This document shows positions 1-8,826 of a stretch of 43,719 bases of DNA, one piece after another. Under the pieces are notes generated by a model, which was not told where the DNA came from, made no database searches, and saw only the letters and a program-made list of their open reading frames with translations. This stretch comes from Bacteroidales bacterium Phil6 (GTDB taxonomy: Bacteria > Bacteroidota > Bacteroidia > Bacteroidales > F082). Position numbers and translations under genes: made by a program. Every line of letters begins with the position of its first letter. Within the stretch, counting starts at the first letter, position 1. Location of the stretch: contig NWBN01000019.1 in the NCBI GenBank assembly GCA_002633315.1, forward strand, positions 1 through 43,719, given 5' to 3'.

Positions 1-4
1 TTAG

Positions 5-286
5 ATTTATTTTATCGGCATAAACGAAATTGATGCTCCTTCTACTTCAACAAATGCCTTTTACAACAATGGCACCGGAACACTAAAAGTAAAATCTGAT
101 ATGGAAATCAACAACATTGAAGTAGTTGATGTTTTGGGAAAGACACTTTACAGAAAAGTCAACATGGCTTCCGACAGTTTTGAAGCCGACTTGTCCGGTT
201 TTACAAACGGTATTTATATCGTCAGAGCTGTTCTTTCTGATAAAACGGTAACAAGCCATAAATTTTTCATATATGGAGCTAAATAG
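5..286 (+). pseudogene. T9SS C-terminal sorting domain, remnant or frameshifted 3' end
   Basis: The frame that ends at 286 encodes a recognisable T9SS type A sorting domain. It runs GINEID, a linker, a short beta strand (LKVKSD), IEVVDVLGKTLY, the turn GFTNGIYIVRA and a final HKFFIYG strand. Such domains end long secreted proteins and direct outer-membrane export and anchoring. The frame is closed by a TAG at 2-4, only four bases into the window, and the other two forward frames also stop within the first 35 bases. No intact gene can therefore enter this domain from the left without a frameshift or readthrough. An ATG at 101 would give only 61 residues without a signal peptide. It is most likely the tail of a decayed or frameshifted cargo gene. 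A base-calling error at the window edge is the alternative. Confidence 0.6.
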
Positions 287-654
287 CTTCTTACTTGTTT
301 TTTAAATCGGAATAATAATAACACGGAAACACTGAACACATGGCAGTTTAAATTCTTATCGAATTATTCAGCTAATAAAACAGGCATTACACATACAGTT
401 TTTATCGTTTGTCTGCACAAAGTCATGGAACTATCGAGCAAAATATAAATTACATCGACCTTGAATTCACATACGGTTCGACATTTCTCGAATCCAAATG
501 ATTTTTGCCGTATAACATAATTTTTAATAAAAAAATTGAGGTTTTTGATCAGATCAGTTTTTCTTTTTTTATTTTTTCTCATTTCCGGAACAAAAACCTT
601 TCTATCAAACATGACAACATACATCATTCGACTTAATGTAAAAAATGACAGATG
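287..654. other. Gene-poor intergenic stretch
   Basis: About 370 AT-rich bases lie between the sorting-domain remnant and the trpS promoter. I see no convincing gene, tRNA, terminator hairpin or TAnnTTTG box here. The open frames are short and lack start context or recognisable protein features. Confidence 0.5.
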
Positions 655-687
655 TTGTGATTTCCAATCAAAAAAATTGTAACTTTG
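655..687 (+). promoter_or_regulatory. Promoter of trpS
   Basis: A perfect Bacteroidota -7 box, TAACTTTG, lies at 680-687. A TTG at 655-657 fits the -33 element with a 22-base spacer. The box ends 18 bases before the trpS ATG, giving a very short leader with no Shine-Dalgarno sequence. Confidence 0.7.
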
Positions 688-705
688 CATGATAAAAAAT
701 TCAAT

Positions 706-1704
706 ATGAAAGAAATAGTTTTAAGTGGCATAAGACCAACAGGACAATTGCATCTCGGCAATTATTTCGGTGCGGTGAAGAACTTCATCAAATTGCAAGA
801 CATATATAATTGTTATTTTTTTATTGCCGATTATCATTCTCTTACGACACACCCTCATCCTGATGACCTTCATGGCAAGGTAAAACAGATTTTGGTCGAA
901 TACCTTGCTGCCGGTCTTGACCCGGAAAAATCCACATTATACGTACAGAGCGATGTACCGGAAGTGCTGGAGCTTTATCTCTTTCTGAACATGAACGCCT
1001 ATCTCGGAGAGTTGGAGCGTGTCACCACATTTAAGGAAAAAGCGAGAAAACAACCCGACAATGTCAATGCAGGACTACTCACCTATCCCACCCTTATGGC
1101 CGCTGACATATTGATACACAAGTCTAACTATGTGCCAGTAGGCAAAGATCAGGAACAAAACATGGAAAAAGCGCGTGATTTTGCAAACAGGTTCAATTTT
1201 ATTTATCAGACAGAGTATTTCCCTTTGCCTCAAGCTTTTAATTTCGGCAATGAACTTGTAAAAGTGCCCGGACTCAACGGCACCGGCAAAATGGGTAAAT
1301 CGGAAGGCGAGGGCAATGCCATCTTCCTTGCTGAAGAAGAGAGTTCCATACGCAAAAAAGTGATGCGTGCCGTCACCGACAGCGGTCCTACCATGCCCAA
1401 TCAGGAGAAACCGGAAGCTATACAAAATCTGTTTACACTTATGAATATAGTATCCAAACCTGAGACAGTACAGTATTTCGACGAATGCTATAACAACTGC
1501 AGCATACGCTACGGTGACTTGAAGAAACAGTTGGCAGAAGACATAATAAACTTCACCCGTCCAATACGCGAACGTATCAACGAATTGAACAGTGACGATG
1601 CTTATATTAATAAGGTGGCACGCATGGGTGCCGAAAAAGCACGTGAGAGCGCAAGCAAAACCATCAAAGAGGTACGCGAGATAATAGGATTCCGCCATTT
1701 CTAA
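706..1704 (+). CDS. trpS: Tryptophan--tRNA ligase
   Basis: This cytoplasmic class I aminoacyl-tRNA synthetase charges tRNA-Trp. The 332-residue length is normal for bacterial TrpS. The class I signatures are in place: HLGN at residues 16-19 in the context PTGQLHLGNYFGA, and KMGKS (the KMSKS loop) at 195-199. A TTG at 685 in the same frame is not the start, because it is the end of the -7 box. The ATG at 706 opens directly onto the conserved SGIRPTG strand. hflX follows after 11 bases, so the two are probably co-transcribed. Confidence 0.96.
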   Translation: MKEIVLSGIRPTGQLHLGNYFGAVKNFIKLQDIYNCYFFIADYHSLTTHPHPDDLHGKVKQILVEYLAAGLDPEKSTLYVQSDVPEVLELYLFLNMNAYLGELERVTTFKEKARKQPDNVNAGLLTYPTLMAADILIHKSNYVPVGKDQEQNMEKARDFANRFNFIYQTEYFPLPQAFNFGNELVKVPGLNGTGKMGKSEGEGNAIFLAEEESSIRKKVMRAVTDSGPTMPNQEKPEAIQNLFTLMNIVSKPETVQYFDECYNNCSIRYGDLKKQLAEDIINFTRPIRERINELNSDDAYINKVARMGAEKARESASKTIKEVREIIGFRHF

Positions 1705-1715
1705 CAGAATACGCA

Positions 1716-2906
1716 ATGCCAGAATATATCAATCACGAGCCTCAGCCGGAACGCGCCGTGTTGGTGGCAGTATCTACACGAGAACAAAGCAAGGAACGTA
1801 CTGATGAGTACCTTGACGAATTGGCATTTCTGCTCGAAACAGCAGGAGGCATCCCCGTCGCCCGCTTCATCCAGCAACTCGACCATCCTAACAGCGTGAC
1901 ATACGTGGGTGCCGGTAAATTGGAAGAGATACGGGACTATGTCAAGGCAGAAAATATCGACATGGCTATATTCGACGACGAACTCGGCGCTACACAGATA
2001 CGTAACCTCGAGAAAGAACTCGAATGCAAGATTCTGGACCGTACCAATCTCATTTTAGACATCTTCGCTAAAAACGCACGCACGGCATTCGCAAAAACAC
2101 AAGTGGAACTTGCTCAGTATCAATACATGTTACCGCGTCTGACAAGAATGTGGACTCACTTGGAACGCCAACGCGGAGGTATAGGATTAAGAGGTCCGGG
2201 AGAAACAGAAATAGAGACTGACCGCCGTATAATACGCGACAAAATATCCAAACTAAAAGAAAAACTCAAAGATATCGACATGCAACAGTCGGTGCAGCGT
2301 AAAAACAGAGGTCAACTCGTTCGTGTCGCCCTCGTGGGTTATACCAACGTAGGTAAATCTACTATAATGAATCTCATGAGCAAGTCTGACGTCCTTGCAG
2401 AAAACAAACTTTTCGCCACTCTCGACACCACAGTACGAAAAGTGGTAGTCGATAACTTGCCATTCCTGCTGTCCGACACAGTGGGATTTATCAGAAAACT
2501 ACCTACCCAACTCGTAGAGTCGTTTAAATCCACTTTAGACGAAGTTAGAGAATCAGACATATTGTTACACGTCGTCGATATATCACACCCTGACTTCGAA
2601 TCACAAATAGAGACCGTCAACAAGACACTGTCCGAGATAGGTGCAGGCGACAAAAAAATCATCATGGTATTCAATAAAATAGACGCCTATTCTTATCTTC
2701 CGAAAGATGCCGATGACCTCTCACCTACAGAGAAAATCAATTATTCTCTCGACGACTGGCGAAAAACTTGGATGGCAAAAGATACTCCGTGTATCTTCAT
2801 CTCTGCTATCAACAGAGACAACTATCAAGAGTTCAGAACCTTGTTGTACAATGAGATAAAAGACATGCACGCCATACGATTCCCATACGACAATTTCCTG
2901 TACTGA
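1716..2906 (+). CDS. hflX: GTPase HflX
   Basis: HflX is a ribosome-associated GTPase that binds the 50S subunit and helps rescue or split stalled ribosomes. The protein has 396 residues. The N-terminal HflX domain (about 10-195) includes VTYVGAGKLEEI and a glycine-rich RGGIGLRGPGETEIETDRR segment just before the G domain. The G motifs are G1 GYTNVGKST (208-216), G3 DTVGF (254-258) and G4 NKID (320-323). tatD begins two bases after its stop, so translation of the two is probably coupled. The C-terminal tail after the G domain is short. Confidence 0.95.
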   Translation: MPEYINHEPQPERAVLVAVSTREQSKERTDEYLDELAFLLETAGGIPVARFIQQLDHPNSVTYVGAGKLEEIRDYVKAENIDMAIFDDELGATQIRNLEKELECKILDRTNLILDIFAKNARTAFAKTQVELAQYQYMLPRLTRMWTHLERQRGGIGLRGPGETEIETDRRIIRDKISKLKEKLKDIDMQQSVQRKNRGQLVRVALVGYTNVGKSTIMNLMSKSDVLAENKLFATLDTTVRKVVVDNLPFLLSDTVGFIRKLPTQLVESFKSTLDEVRESDILLHVVDISHPDFESQIETVNKTLSEIGAGDKKIIMVFNKIDAYSYLPKDADDLSPTEKINYSLDDWRKTWMAKDTPCIFISAINRDNYQEFRTLLYNEIKDMHAIRFPYDNFLY

Positions 2907-2907
2907 C

Positions 2908-3672
2908 ATGTATATTAACACACATTCACATATATACGACAAGGCTTTCGACGATGACAGGGAGGTAGTTCTTCAACGCGCCATCGATGCAGGCATTACC
3001 ATGTTGATTGTCCCCAACAATGACCTTGGGAGCATCAAACCTTTGCATGAATTTTATGAGAAACATCAGGATTATTGCAAAGTGATGATGGGACTGCACC
3101 CTGAAGAGATAAAAGACGACTATAAAAAAAGTCTTTCAGTAATAGAAAAAGAGTTGGAACAGGATATTTGGACAGGCGTGGGAGAAATAGGGCTTGATTA
3201 CTATTGGGACAGGACATACGAGAAACAGCAGGTCGATGCCTTTGTTCAACAGTTGCGTTGGGCAAAACAACTCGGATTGCCGGTATCCATACACAACAGA
3301 GAGTCTTTCGACACTTTGATAAAAGTATTGGAGCATGAACAAGACGGAAATTTAAGAGGAGTGATGCACTGTTTCAGCGGAAATATCGAACAGGCATACA
3401 TCGCAATGAAACTCGGCATGTATCTCGGATTCGGAGGCGTGGCAACATATAAAAACAGCAAATTGAGAGATGTGATAGAACAGATACCGACAGACAGGAT
3501 ATTGTTGGAGACCGACGACCCTTATCTGCCGCCCGTGCCATACAGAGGACAGCGCAATGAACCATCATACATGATAAAAGTCGCTGAAAAAATCGCAGAG
3601 TTTAAAGGTATAGACATAAAGGAAATAGAAGAAATAACTACAAAAAATGCTATTAATCTTTTTAAAATATAA
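2908..3672 (+). CDS. tatD: TatD family metal-dependent hydrolase (DNase)
   Basis: This is a TIM-barrel metal-dependent hydrolase of the TatD family, which includes 3'-5' exonucleases that act on damaged DNA. The protein has 254 residues. The metal-binding start is THSHIYD (His6, His8). GLHPEE, GEIGLDYYWD, SIHNRES, HCFSG and LLETDDPYL follow in the usual order, so all expected metal ligands appear present. It sits two bases after hflX and seven before the asparaginase gene, inside the same transcription unit. Its cellular substrate cannot be told from sequence. Confidence 0.92.
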   Translation: MYINTHSHIYDKAFDDDREVVLQRAIDAGITMLIVPNNDLGSIKPLHEFYEKHQDYCKVMMGLHPEEIKDDYKKSLSVIEKELEQDIWTGVGEIGLDYYWDRTYEKQQVDAFVQQLRWAKQLGLPVSIHNRESFDTLIKVLEHEQDGNLRGVMHCFSGNIEQAYIAMKLGMYLGFGGVATYKNSKLRDVIEQIPTDRILLETDDPYLPPVPYRGQRNEPSYMIKVAEKIAEFKGIDIKEIEEITTKNAINLFKI

Positions 3673-3678
3673 ATCATC

Positions 3679-4716
3679 ATGACAGTAGGAGAAAGACCAT
3701 CAATATTGATATTATATACCGGAGGCACCATCGGCATGATGGCAGATCCCCAAACGGGAAGCCTCGTCCCTTTCGACTTCGGCAATGTATATGTACATCT
3801 GCCTGTACTACGCAATTTAGATTATCTGATAGATTTTTATTCTTTTGAAAATCTCATCGACTCATCTAACATGACGCCAGAGTTCTGGATTTCCTTGGCA
3901 GAGAAGATAGAAGAGAACTATGAGAATTATGATGGGTTCGTAGTACTCCATGGCTCCGATACCATGGCTTACAGCGCATCGGCATTGAGTTTCATGTTGG
4001 AAAACCTCAACAAACCCGTTGTCTTCACCGGATCACAGTTACCTATGGGCATGATACGCAGCGACGGAAGAGAAAACTTCATCGCTTCAATAGAAATAGC
4101 AGCAGCCAAAACAGACAACACACCAATGGTACCGGAGGTTTGTGTTTTCTTTGAAAACCAATTACTCAGAGGAAACAGGACGACAAAATACAATGCCGAA
4201 CATTTCAATGCATTTGTTTCAGGCAATTATCCTCCGTTGGCGGACGTTGGTGTTCGTATCAAATATAACCAAGAATATATCCACAAACCCAACTTCAAAA
4301 AACTCAAAATTCACAAGAAACTGGACAATAACGTTGCAATATTGAAATTATTTCCGGGTATAAATCGCAGTGTCGTACATCAAACTTTGCAAATAGCTAA
4401 TCTAAAAGGTTTGATATTGGAAACATACGGTTCCGGTAATGCACCCACAGCACCATGGTTTTTGGAAGAATTAGAAGAGGCTATATATAAAGGACTGATA
4501 GTATTTAATGTAACACAATGTAAATCGGGTTCTGTAGAAATGGGAAGATATGAGACCAGTTTAGACCTAAACAGGATAGGAGTTATAAGCGGACATGACA
4601 TCACCACAGAGTCGGCATTGGCAAAAATGATGTATCTTTTTGGTGAAGATTACCCGACAGACAAAATAAAACAACTGTTACAGATCCCAATACGAGGAGA
4701 AATGACAATACAATAA
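3679..4716 (+). CDS. ansA: Type I (cytoplasmic) L-asparaginase
   Basis: L-asparaginase hydrolyses asparagine to aspartate and ammonia. The 345-residue length and absence of a signal peptide match the cytoplasmic type I enzyme. The first catalytic threonine is in YTGGTIGMM (about residues 13-21). The second conserved block is VLHGSDTMAYSASAL (near residue 92), where the usual GTDT is GSDT; this is a common and active variation. FTGSQLPMG and the C-terminal VTQC and TTESALAKM blocks are also present. It ends the trpS-hflX-tatD-ansA cluster. Aspartate from it could feed fumarate respiration, which is an inference. Confidence 0.92.
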   Translation: MTVGERPSILILYTGGTIGMMADPQTGSLVPFDFGNVYVHLPVLRNLDYLIDFYSFENLIDSSNMTPEFWISLAEKIEENYENYDGFVVLHGSDTMAYSASALSFMLENLNKPVVFTGSQLPMGMIRSDGRENFIASIEIAAAKTDNTPMVPEVCVFFENQLLRGNRTTKYNAEHFNAFVSGNYPPLADVGVRIKYNQEYIHKPNFKKLKIHKKLDNNVAILKLFPGINRSVVHQTLQIANLKGLILETYGSGNAPTAPWFLEELEEAIYKGLIVFNVTQCKSGSVEMGRYETSLDLNRIGVISGHDITTESALAKMMYLFGEDYPTDKIKQLLQIPIRGEMTIQ

Positions 4717-4929
4717 TTACGGAAAATTTACGATATTATAATTACAGAGATATAACAACATTAAAAGAAATAAAGAAACGACAACAATAACATAAAAGGA
4801 AAAAATGAGTTTTTTAAGGAAAATAAAGAAAAATATTTATAAAGAAGAGAGTTAATGTTATTGATATAAGTATATTTAGGTCAAAATGGCACAATTATTT
4901 TCAAAAAAAATCACAATGTTGAAAAAATG

Positions 4930-4962
4930 TTGCAGTTTTTAAAGAAAATTTATGTAATTTTG
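4930..4962 (+). promoter_or_regulatory. Promoter of tRNA-Ser
   Basis: A perfect -7 box, TAATTTTG, lies at 4955-4962 with TTG at 4930-4932 as the -33 element. The 22-base spacing is the same as in the trpS promoter. The tRNA begins 33 bases downstream. Confidence 0.65.
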
Positions 4963-4994
4963 ACACGATTTTTTTAAACTGCAAAATCGGAGAG

Positions 4995-5082
4995 GGAGAG
5001 ATGTCCGAGTGGTTTAAGGAGCACGCCTGGAAAGTGTGTATACTCCAAAAGGGTATCGCGGGTTCGAATCCCGCTCTCTCCG
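4995..5082 (+). tRNA. tRNA-Ser (anticodon GGA)
   Basis: The acceptor stem GGAGAGA (4995-5001) pairs perfectly with TCTCTCC (5075-5081), followed by discriminator G at 5082. The anticodon stem CACGC/GTGTG encloses the loop CTGGAAA with anticodon GGA at 5029-5031, which reads UCC and UCU. The long variable arm between the anticodon and T arms is typical of serine tRNA. The T arm contains GGTTCGAATCC. CCA is not encoded; the gene is followed by CAA. Confidence 0.97.
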
Positions 5083-5186
5083 CAAAAAGTCAGATATTAA
5101 CAATAGAGATTGAATATTAACAGATTGAATAAATAATTAATTAAAAAAGAGAACAAATTAAAAAGTAGTAATCAACATTTCCAACT

Positions 5187-5972
5187 ATGAAAAAATTATT
5201 TGCTTTACTCACCGTTGCCGGATTATTGACATTTGGAACCGGTAACATGGCTCTCGCAAACGTCGAGATTGAACAACAAGATGAGACTGCTGTACAAGTT
5301 GAAGAAACTGTAACAACAGTTGATGAAGAAACAACAACTACATTCCATGAAGTATTGAAGAAACAATTTATAGATGGTGGTTGGGGATTCATGAGTCTTG
5401 TATTAGTAGTTTTGGTACTTGGTCTTGCAGTATGTATTGAAAGAATCATTTACCTCACATTAAGTACAACCAACACGAAAAAACTGCTTGCTCAGTTTGA
5501 AGAAACTTTGAACAAAGGTGGCATCGAAAAAGCAAAAGACTTGTTGCGTAATACCCGCGGTCCTATAGCAAGTATCTTCTATCAAGGACTTATGCGTTAC
5601 AATGACGGACTCGACGAAGTTGAGAAGTCGGTCATTTCATACGGTGGTGTTATGACAGGTAACCTCAACAGTGGAACCAGTTGGATTACATTAGGCATCG
5701 CATTAGGACCTATGTTGGGATTCTTCGGTACTGTTATCGGTATGGTACAAGCATTCGACGACATCGCTGCTGCTGGCGACATCAGCCCTACAATTGTTGC
5801 ATCAGGTATGAAAGTGGCTTTGTTGACAACCGTTTTCGGTTTGATCGTAGCTATGATTCTTCAAATCATCTACAACTTCATCCTTAATAAAATAGAAGGT
5901 ATTGTAAATGATATGGAAGACAGTACAATTTCTTACATGGATATTTTGAATGCTTATAGCAAAAAACACTAA
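5187..5972 (+). CDS. exbB: ExbB/TolQ/MotA-family proton channel protein
   Basis: This is the proton-channel subunit of an ExbB-ExbD energiser, which passes inner-membrane proton-motive force to TonB for outer-membrane uptake. The protein has 261 residues. It starts with a signal-peptide-like segment (1-24, ending MALA) and an acidic periplasmic stretch (25-55). A first membrane helix lies near 72-93 (FMSLVLVVLVLGLAVCIERI), then a cytoplasmic domain. Two more helices occur near 160-185 (LGIALGPMLGFFGTVIGM) and 205-230. The GPMLGFFGTVIGM core is the family signature. The N-terminal signal-like extension is common in Bacteroidota ExbB. It leads an operon with 5984, 6419 and 7007. I see no clear -7 box in the 104 bases after the tRNA. 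Confidence 0.93.
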   Translation: MKKLFALLTVAGLLTFGTGNMALANVEIEQQDETAVQVEETVTTVDEETTTTFHEVLKKQFIDGGWGFMSLVLVVLVLGLAVCIERIIYLTLSTTNTKKLLAQFEETLNKGGIEKAKDLLRNTRGPIASIFYQGLMRYNDGLDEVEKSVISYGGVMTGNLNSGTSWITLGIALGPMLGFFGTVIGMVQAFDDIAAAGDISPTIVASGMKVALLTTVFGLIVAMILQIIYNFILNKIEGIVNDMEDSTISYMDILNAYSKKH

Positions 5973-5983
5973 TCTGAACAACA

Positions 5984-6406
5984 ATGAAAGATAAATTATT
6001 TGACATTTGCAAATACATATTGATGGGACTCATGGGTCTTATCGTGCTGTTTGTGATTTTGACACTCATTAAAGGTCAAGACGGCACCGATATGGAAATG
6101 AAGTTCACGTATGTATTTATCATCATAGCTGCATTGGCGATGATATTGTCGCCAATCTATGGAATGATTATAGACCCGAAATCCATTAAAGGTGTTTTAA
6201 TAGCTATTGGTTTGGCAGTAGTGGTAGCTCTGTTGGCTCTTCTTCTCTCAAGAGGTTCTACATTACCGGCTGAATATCTCGAGGGCATGAATATCACTAC
6301 AAAAATCGAAAGCTTTGTCGATTGGGCTATAATGTGCGTTTATATCTTGGTTGGCGCTACAATAGCTTCAATTATATTTTCTTCAGTGTGGAAACTTATA
6401 AAATAA
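5984..6406 (+). CDS. Small four-helix membrane protein of the ExbB-ExbD operon
   Basis: I do not recognise a named family. The 140 residues contain four likely membrane helices, at about 9-29, 43-63, 67-89 and 112-134. Charged loops and a lysine-rich C-terminus separate them. There is no signal peptide and no catalytic motif. It lies 11 bases after exbB and 12 bases before the first exbD, in the same direction. This placement suggests an accessory subunit of the proton-channel complex, which is an inference from position only. Confidence 0.8.
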   Translation: MKDKLFDICKYILMGLMGLIVLFVILTLIKGQDGTDMEMKFTYVFIIIAALAMILSPIYGMIIDPKSIKGVLIAIGLAVVVALLALLLSRGSTLPAEYLEGMNITTKIESFVDWAIMCVYILVGATIASIIFSSVWKLIK

Positions 6407-6418
6407 GAGATTATCAAT

Positions 6419-6991
6419 ATGGCAAAAAGTAAAAAGAAAGTACCGGAAATCAATGCTAGTTCAATGGCCGATATATCTTTTTTGCTATTGATATTCTTCC
6501 TAGTCACAACTACGATGGACACCGACAGCGGTATTACCCGTCGTCTTCCTCCACCGATAGAAAACGAGATGGACATCAAAGTTAAAGAAAGAAACATCCT
6601 TAACGTTATGATTAACAAGTATGATAAACTCATGGTCAACAATAAACCAGGCGATTTGGCTACATTGAAAGATGAGACCAAGAGATTTATCACTCCTAAT
6701 CCTAACGATGAGAAGGCTCCGGAAATCGAAATGAAAGAAATAGAACTCCTTGGTACTATCATGACCAACAAAGGCGTTGTCTCTTTGAAAAACGACCGCG
6801 GAACTTCTTATAAGATGTATATCAGCGTCCAAAATGAACTCGCTCGTGCTTTCAATGAGCTTAGAGACGAAATGTCTATGAAATATTTCGGACAACATTA
6901 TAACGACTTGACTGATAAAGACAAGATTGAAGCTATCAACAAAGCTATTCCTGTCCGTATCAGTGAGGCAGAACCGGAAGAAATCAAATAA
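6419..6991 (+). CDS. exbD: ExbD/TolR biopolymer transport protein (first copy)
   Basis: This is an inner-membrane partner of ExbB with one N-terminal helix. The protein has 190 residues. The family signature is INASSMADISFLLLIFFLVT (residues 11-30), with the proton-relay aspartate at Asp18 at the start of the helix. The periplasmic part (about 40-190) is longer than in the second copy and contains an extra segment around 65-110. Two different ExbD proteins after one ExbB are usual in this phylum and may form a heteromeric ExbD pair. Confidence 0.92.
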   Translation: MAKSKKKVPEINASSMADISFLLLIFFLVTTTMDTDSGITRRLPPPIENEMDIKVKERNILNVMINKYDKLMVNNKPGDLATLKDETKRFITPNPNDEKAPEIEMKEIELLGTIMTNKGVVSLKNDRGTSYKMYISVQNELARAFNELRDEMSMKYFGQHYNDLTDKDKIEAINKAIPVRISEAEPEEIK

Positions 6992-7006
6992 CATAGGAGG
7001 TGTATT

Positions 7007-7471
7007 ATGGCAAGATTTAGATCTAATGATAAAAAAGAAGTTCCTGCAATCAGTACAGGGTCAATGCCCGATATCATCTTCATGCTTATTTTCTTCTTCA
7101 TGGTGACAACCTCAATGCGTGAAGTGACATTGAAAGTAAAAATGAGATTGCCGGAGGCAACAGAAGTACAGAAATTAGAGAAAAAATCATTGGTGAGTTT
7201 CATTTATATAGGACCTCCTACCAATACAAAACTCTATGGTACAGAATCTCGTCTCCAGCTCGACGACCAATATGCAAGAGTAGAAGATGTTATAACTTTC
7301 ATCGAAAGAGAACGTCAGGCTCGTAACGAAGCAGACCGTCCTTTGCTTACTACTTCTCTCAAAATACACGAAGAAGTAAGAATGGGTCTCGTCACTGATG
7401 TAAAACAAGAACTTCGTAAATGCGGTGCCTTCCGTATCAACTACTCGGTACGTAAAGGTGAAAAGAAATAA
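7007..7471 (+). CDS. exbD: ExbD/TolR biopolymer transport protein (second copy)
   Basis: This is a second ExbD of 154 residues. The segment around VPAISTGSMPDIIFMLIFFFMVT carries the conserved membrane aspartate at Asp22. The remainder is a periplasmic domain. It follows the first exbD by 15 bases. An unusually good Shine-Dalgarno-like sequence (AGGAGGTG at about 6995-7002) precedes the ATG, whereas most genes in this window have none. It closes the operon ahead of a strong terminator. Confidence 0.92.
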   Translation: MARFRSNDKKEVPAISTGSMPDIIFMLIFFFMVTTSMREVTLKVKMRLPEATEVQKLEKKSLVSFIYIGPPTNTKLYGTESRLQLDDQYARVEDVITFIERERQARNEADRPLLTTSLKIHEEVRMGLVTDVKQELRKCGAFRINYSVRKGEKK

Positions 7472-7490
7472 AATTCACTGTGATTTTATG

Positions 7491-7519
7491 AAAAGCAGTC
7501 TTCTGAGACTGCTTTTTTT
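7491..7519 (+). terminator. Rho-independent terminator of the ExbB-ExbD operon
   Basis: The stem AAAAGCAGTC (7491-7500) pairs with GACTGCTTTT (7507-7516) around a TTCTGA loop, and the run of T continues to 7519. It begins 20 bases after the second exbD stop. Confidence 0.88.
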
Positions 7520-7793
7520 ATTTATTTACATCATTGAATTAATAATCTCTTTGCGGAATATTTATAATGATTTTCCGGATTCCAATAAAATCCAATGTTT
7601 TCTCTAATATATAAATCCATCTAACTATTTTATCTTGACAGCAATGTAAATGTTTATGCAATTCAAATCTTGCTCATAATGAAAAAAATCGACAATCAAT
7701 ATTTAAGACAAAAATATAATGGGACATTAATTATTGACTCAAAGATATAATAAAATCGGACTTCATACGTTATTTATAATTACATTCATTATC

Positions 7794-8411
7794 ATGAAAA
7801 TACTCACACTGCTGCTTTTTACCTTAATCATATCATTGACATCATGTAACAACACAAAAGACAGCCGTATAAAAACATCTATACGACAACAGATTGCCAT
7901 TTACCCCAAATCGACTTTGTGTGACATTTACAAAAGTTTCTTTCAAGATCGTTTCGGCCCGGGACATCTTATTTCCGATACAACTACTGCCGGCATATAT
8001 CTGAGAAAAGAACTATCAACCATGAACGAAAGTTTCATTGCAGATTACGAACCTACGGGTTGCGAAGGCAACTTTTACAGAGTCAACCTCTCTGTACTTA
8101 AAGACGGCAGAATACCTTATGAAGTGTATTTCAATACTTTCGTAAAAAGCGTCAGCATTATTGAAAATAATTCAATAGAAAAATGGAAAACAGAATGGAA
8201 ACATATACTTACTATAATAGATGAATTGTCGCTCGATTTACATAACTATGAAAACGACAAAATACTGATTGATTCCATGTTGAACGAAAACAAATATGTG
8301 ATACATCACAGCAGGGAATACAATACTGCATACAAGCCACATTATCGTATCATGAAAAAATCTTTATTCGAAAAAGAGATATTGCCACTGCTAAATGACA
8401 ATAAACATTAA
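7794..8411 (+). CDS. Conserved hypothetical lipoprotein
   Basis: The ATG at 7794 begins a clear lipoprotein signal peptide: Lys2, a hydrophobic run, then the lipobox SLTSC with Cys18. A TTG in frame at 7734 would bury this signal and is rejected. The mature part (about 187 residues) contains the aromatic segment KSFFQDRFGPGHLISD, a PTGCEGNFYRVNL segment and a C-terminal HHSREYN. It resembles conserved Bacteroidota proteins that have no assigned function, to my memory. It stands alone between a terminator and a 680-base gene-free stretch. The product is probably on the periplasmic face of a membrane; its function is unknown. Confidence 0.8.
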   Translation: MKILTLLLFTLIISLTSCNNTKDSRIKTSIRQQIAIYPKSTLCDIYKSFFQDRFGPGHLISDTTTAGIYLRKELSTMNESFIADYEPTGCEGNFYRVNLSVLKDGRIPYEVYFNTFVKSVSIIENNSIEKWKTEWKHILTIIDELSLDLHNYENDKILIDSMLNENKYVIHHSREYNTAYKPHYRIMKKSLFEKEILPLLNDNKH

Positions 8412-8826
8412 TACGACACAACCGAACATAAAGATTTTTCAAAATGGTCTCAACCATATCATTTCGATATCTACACGAAATTATTATTCACAAGACTTAC
8501 ACAATAAGTAAATTATTGACAACCAATAGAGAATAGTTTGCAGAAAATGTATTCCGACACAACCATCCATAAATCATATTTCGACAAATAAAAAATATGA
8601 AACATTCAAAAGTTTAATATTCGAAAAGGATGATATCAAAATAAAAATTCGAACCAAAAAATCACTTGCCTTCAATCTGAGGAAATAACAGAAATAAAAT
8701 TTTCTCCATAAAATACGCTTTTTCATTAATTAAGTTCTTTTTCGATTTTTTGAAAAGATGATAGACAATAGAATCTGTTTTTTTATTTATCTAACTTTAT
8801 GAATAATCTAAAATAACACATACGAA
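8412..8826. other. Gene-free AT-rich stretch
   Basis: These 415 bases hold no open frame with protein-like features, no tRNA and no clear terminator. All frames are broken by frequent stops. The probable small RNA on the minus strand would end just to the right of this stretch and could run a little way into it, because its hairpin lacks a firm U-tract. Confidence 0.5.

Noticed and set aside
364..690. Minus-strand open frame of 108 codons upstream of trpS
   Set aside because: It has no recognisable motif, no start context, and low-complexity composition. It runs across the trpS promoter.
1075..1716. Long minus-strand frame inside trpS
   Set aside because: It is a shadow of the trpS codon pattern; the trpS protein is complete and its motifs are intact.
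4805..4855. Sixteen-codon basic peptide frame (MSFLRKIKKN start) after ansA
   Set aside because: It has an AAGGA-like site upstream, but the region is so A-rich that a short lysine-rich frame is expected by chance. No promoter or conservation is visible.
5092..5130. Short direct repeat (ATATTAACA followed by AGATTGA) between tRNA-Ser and exbB
   Set aside because: Two imperfect copies only, in AT-rich DNA. It is not enough to claim an att site or regulatory repeat, and no integrase gene is nearby.
7709..7716. Minus-strand TATTTTTG box upstream of the lipoprotein gene
   Set aside because: It points toward the ExbD terminator with no gene or structured sequence after it, so it is probably a chance match.
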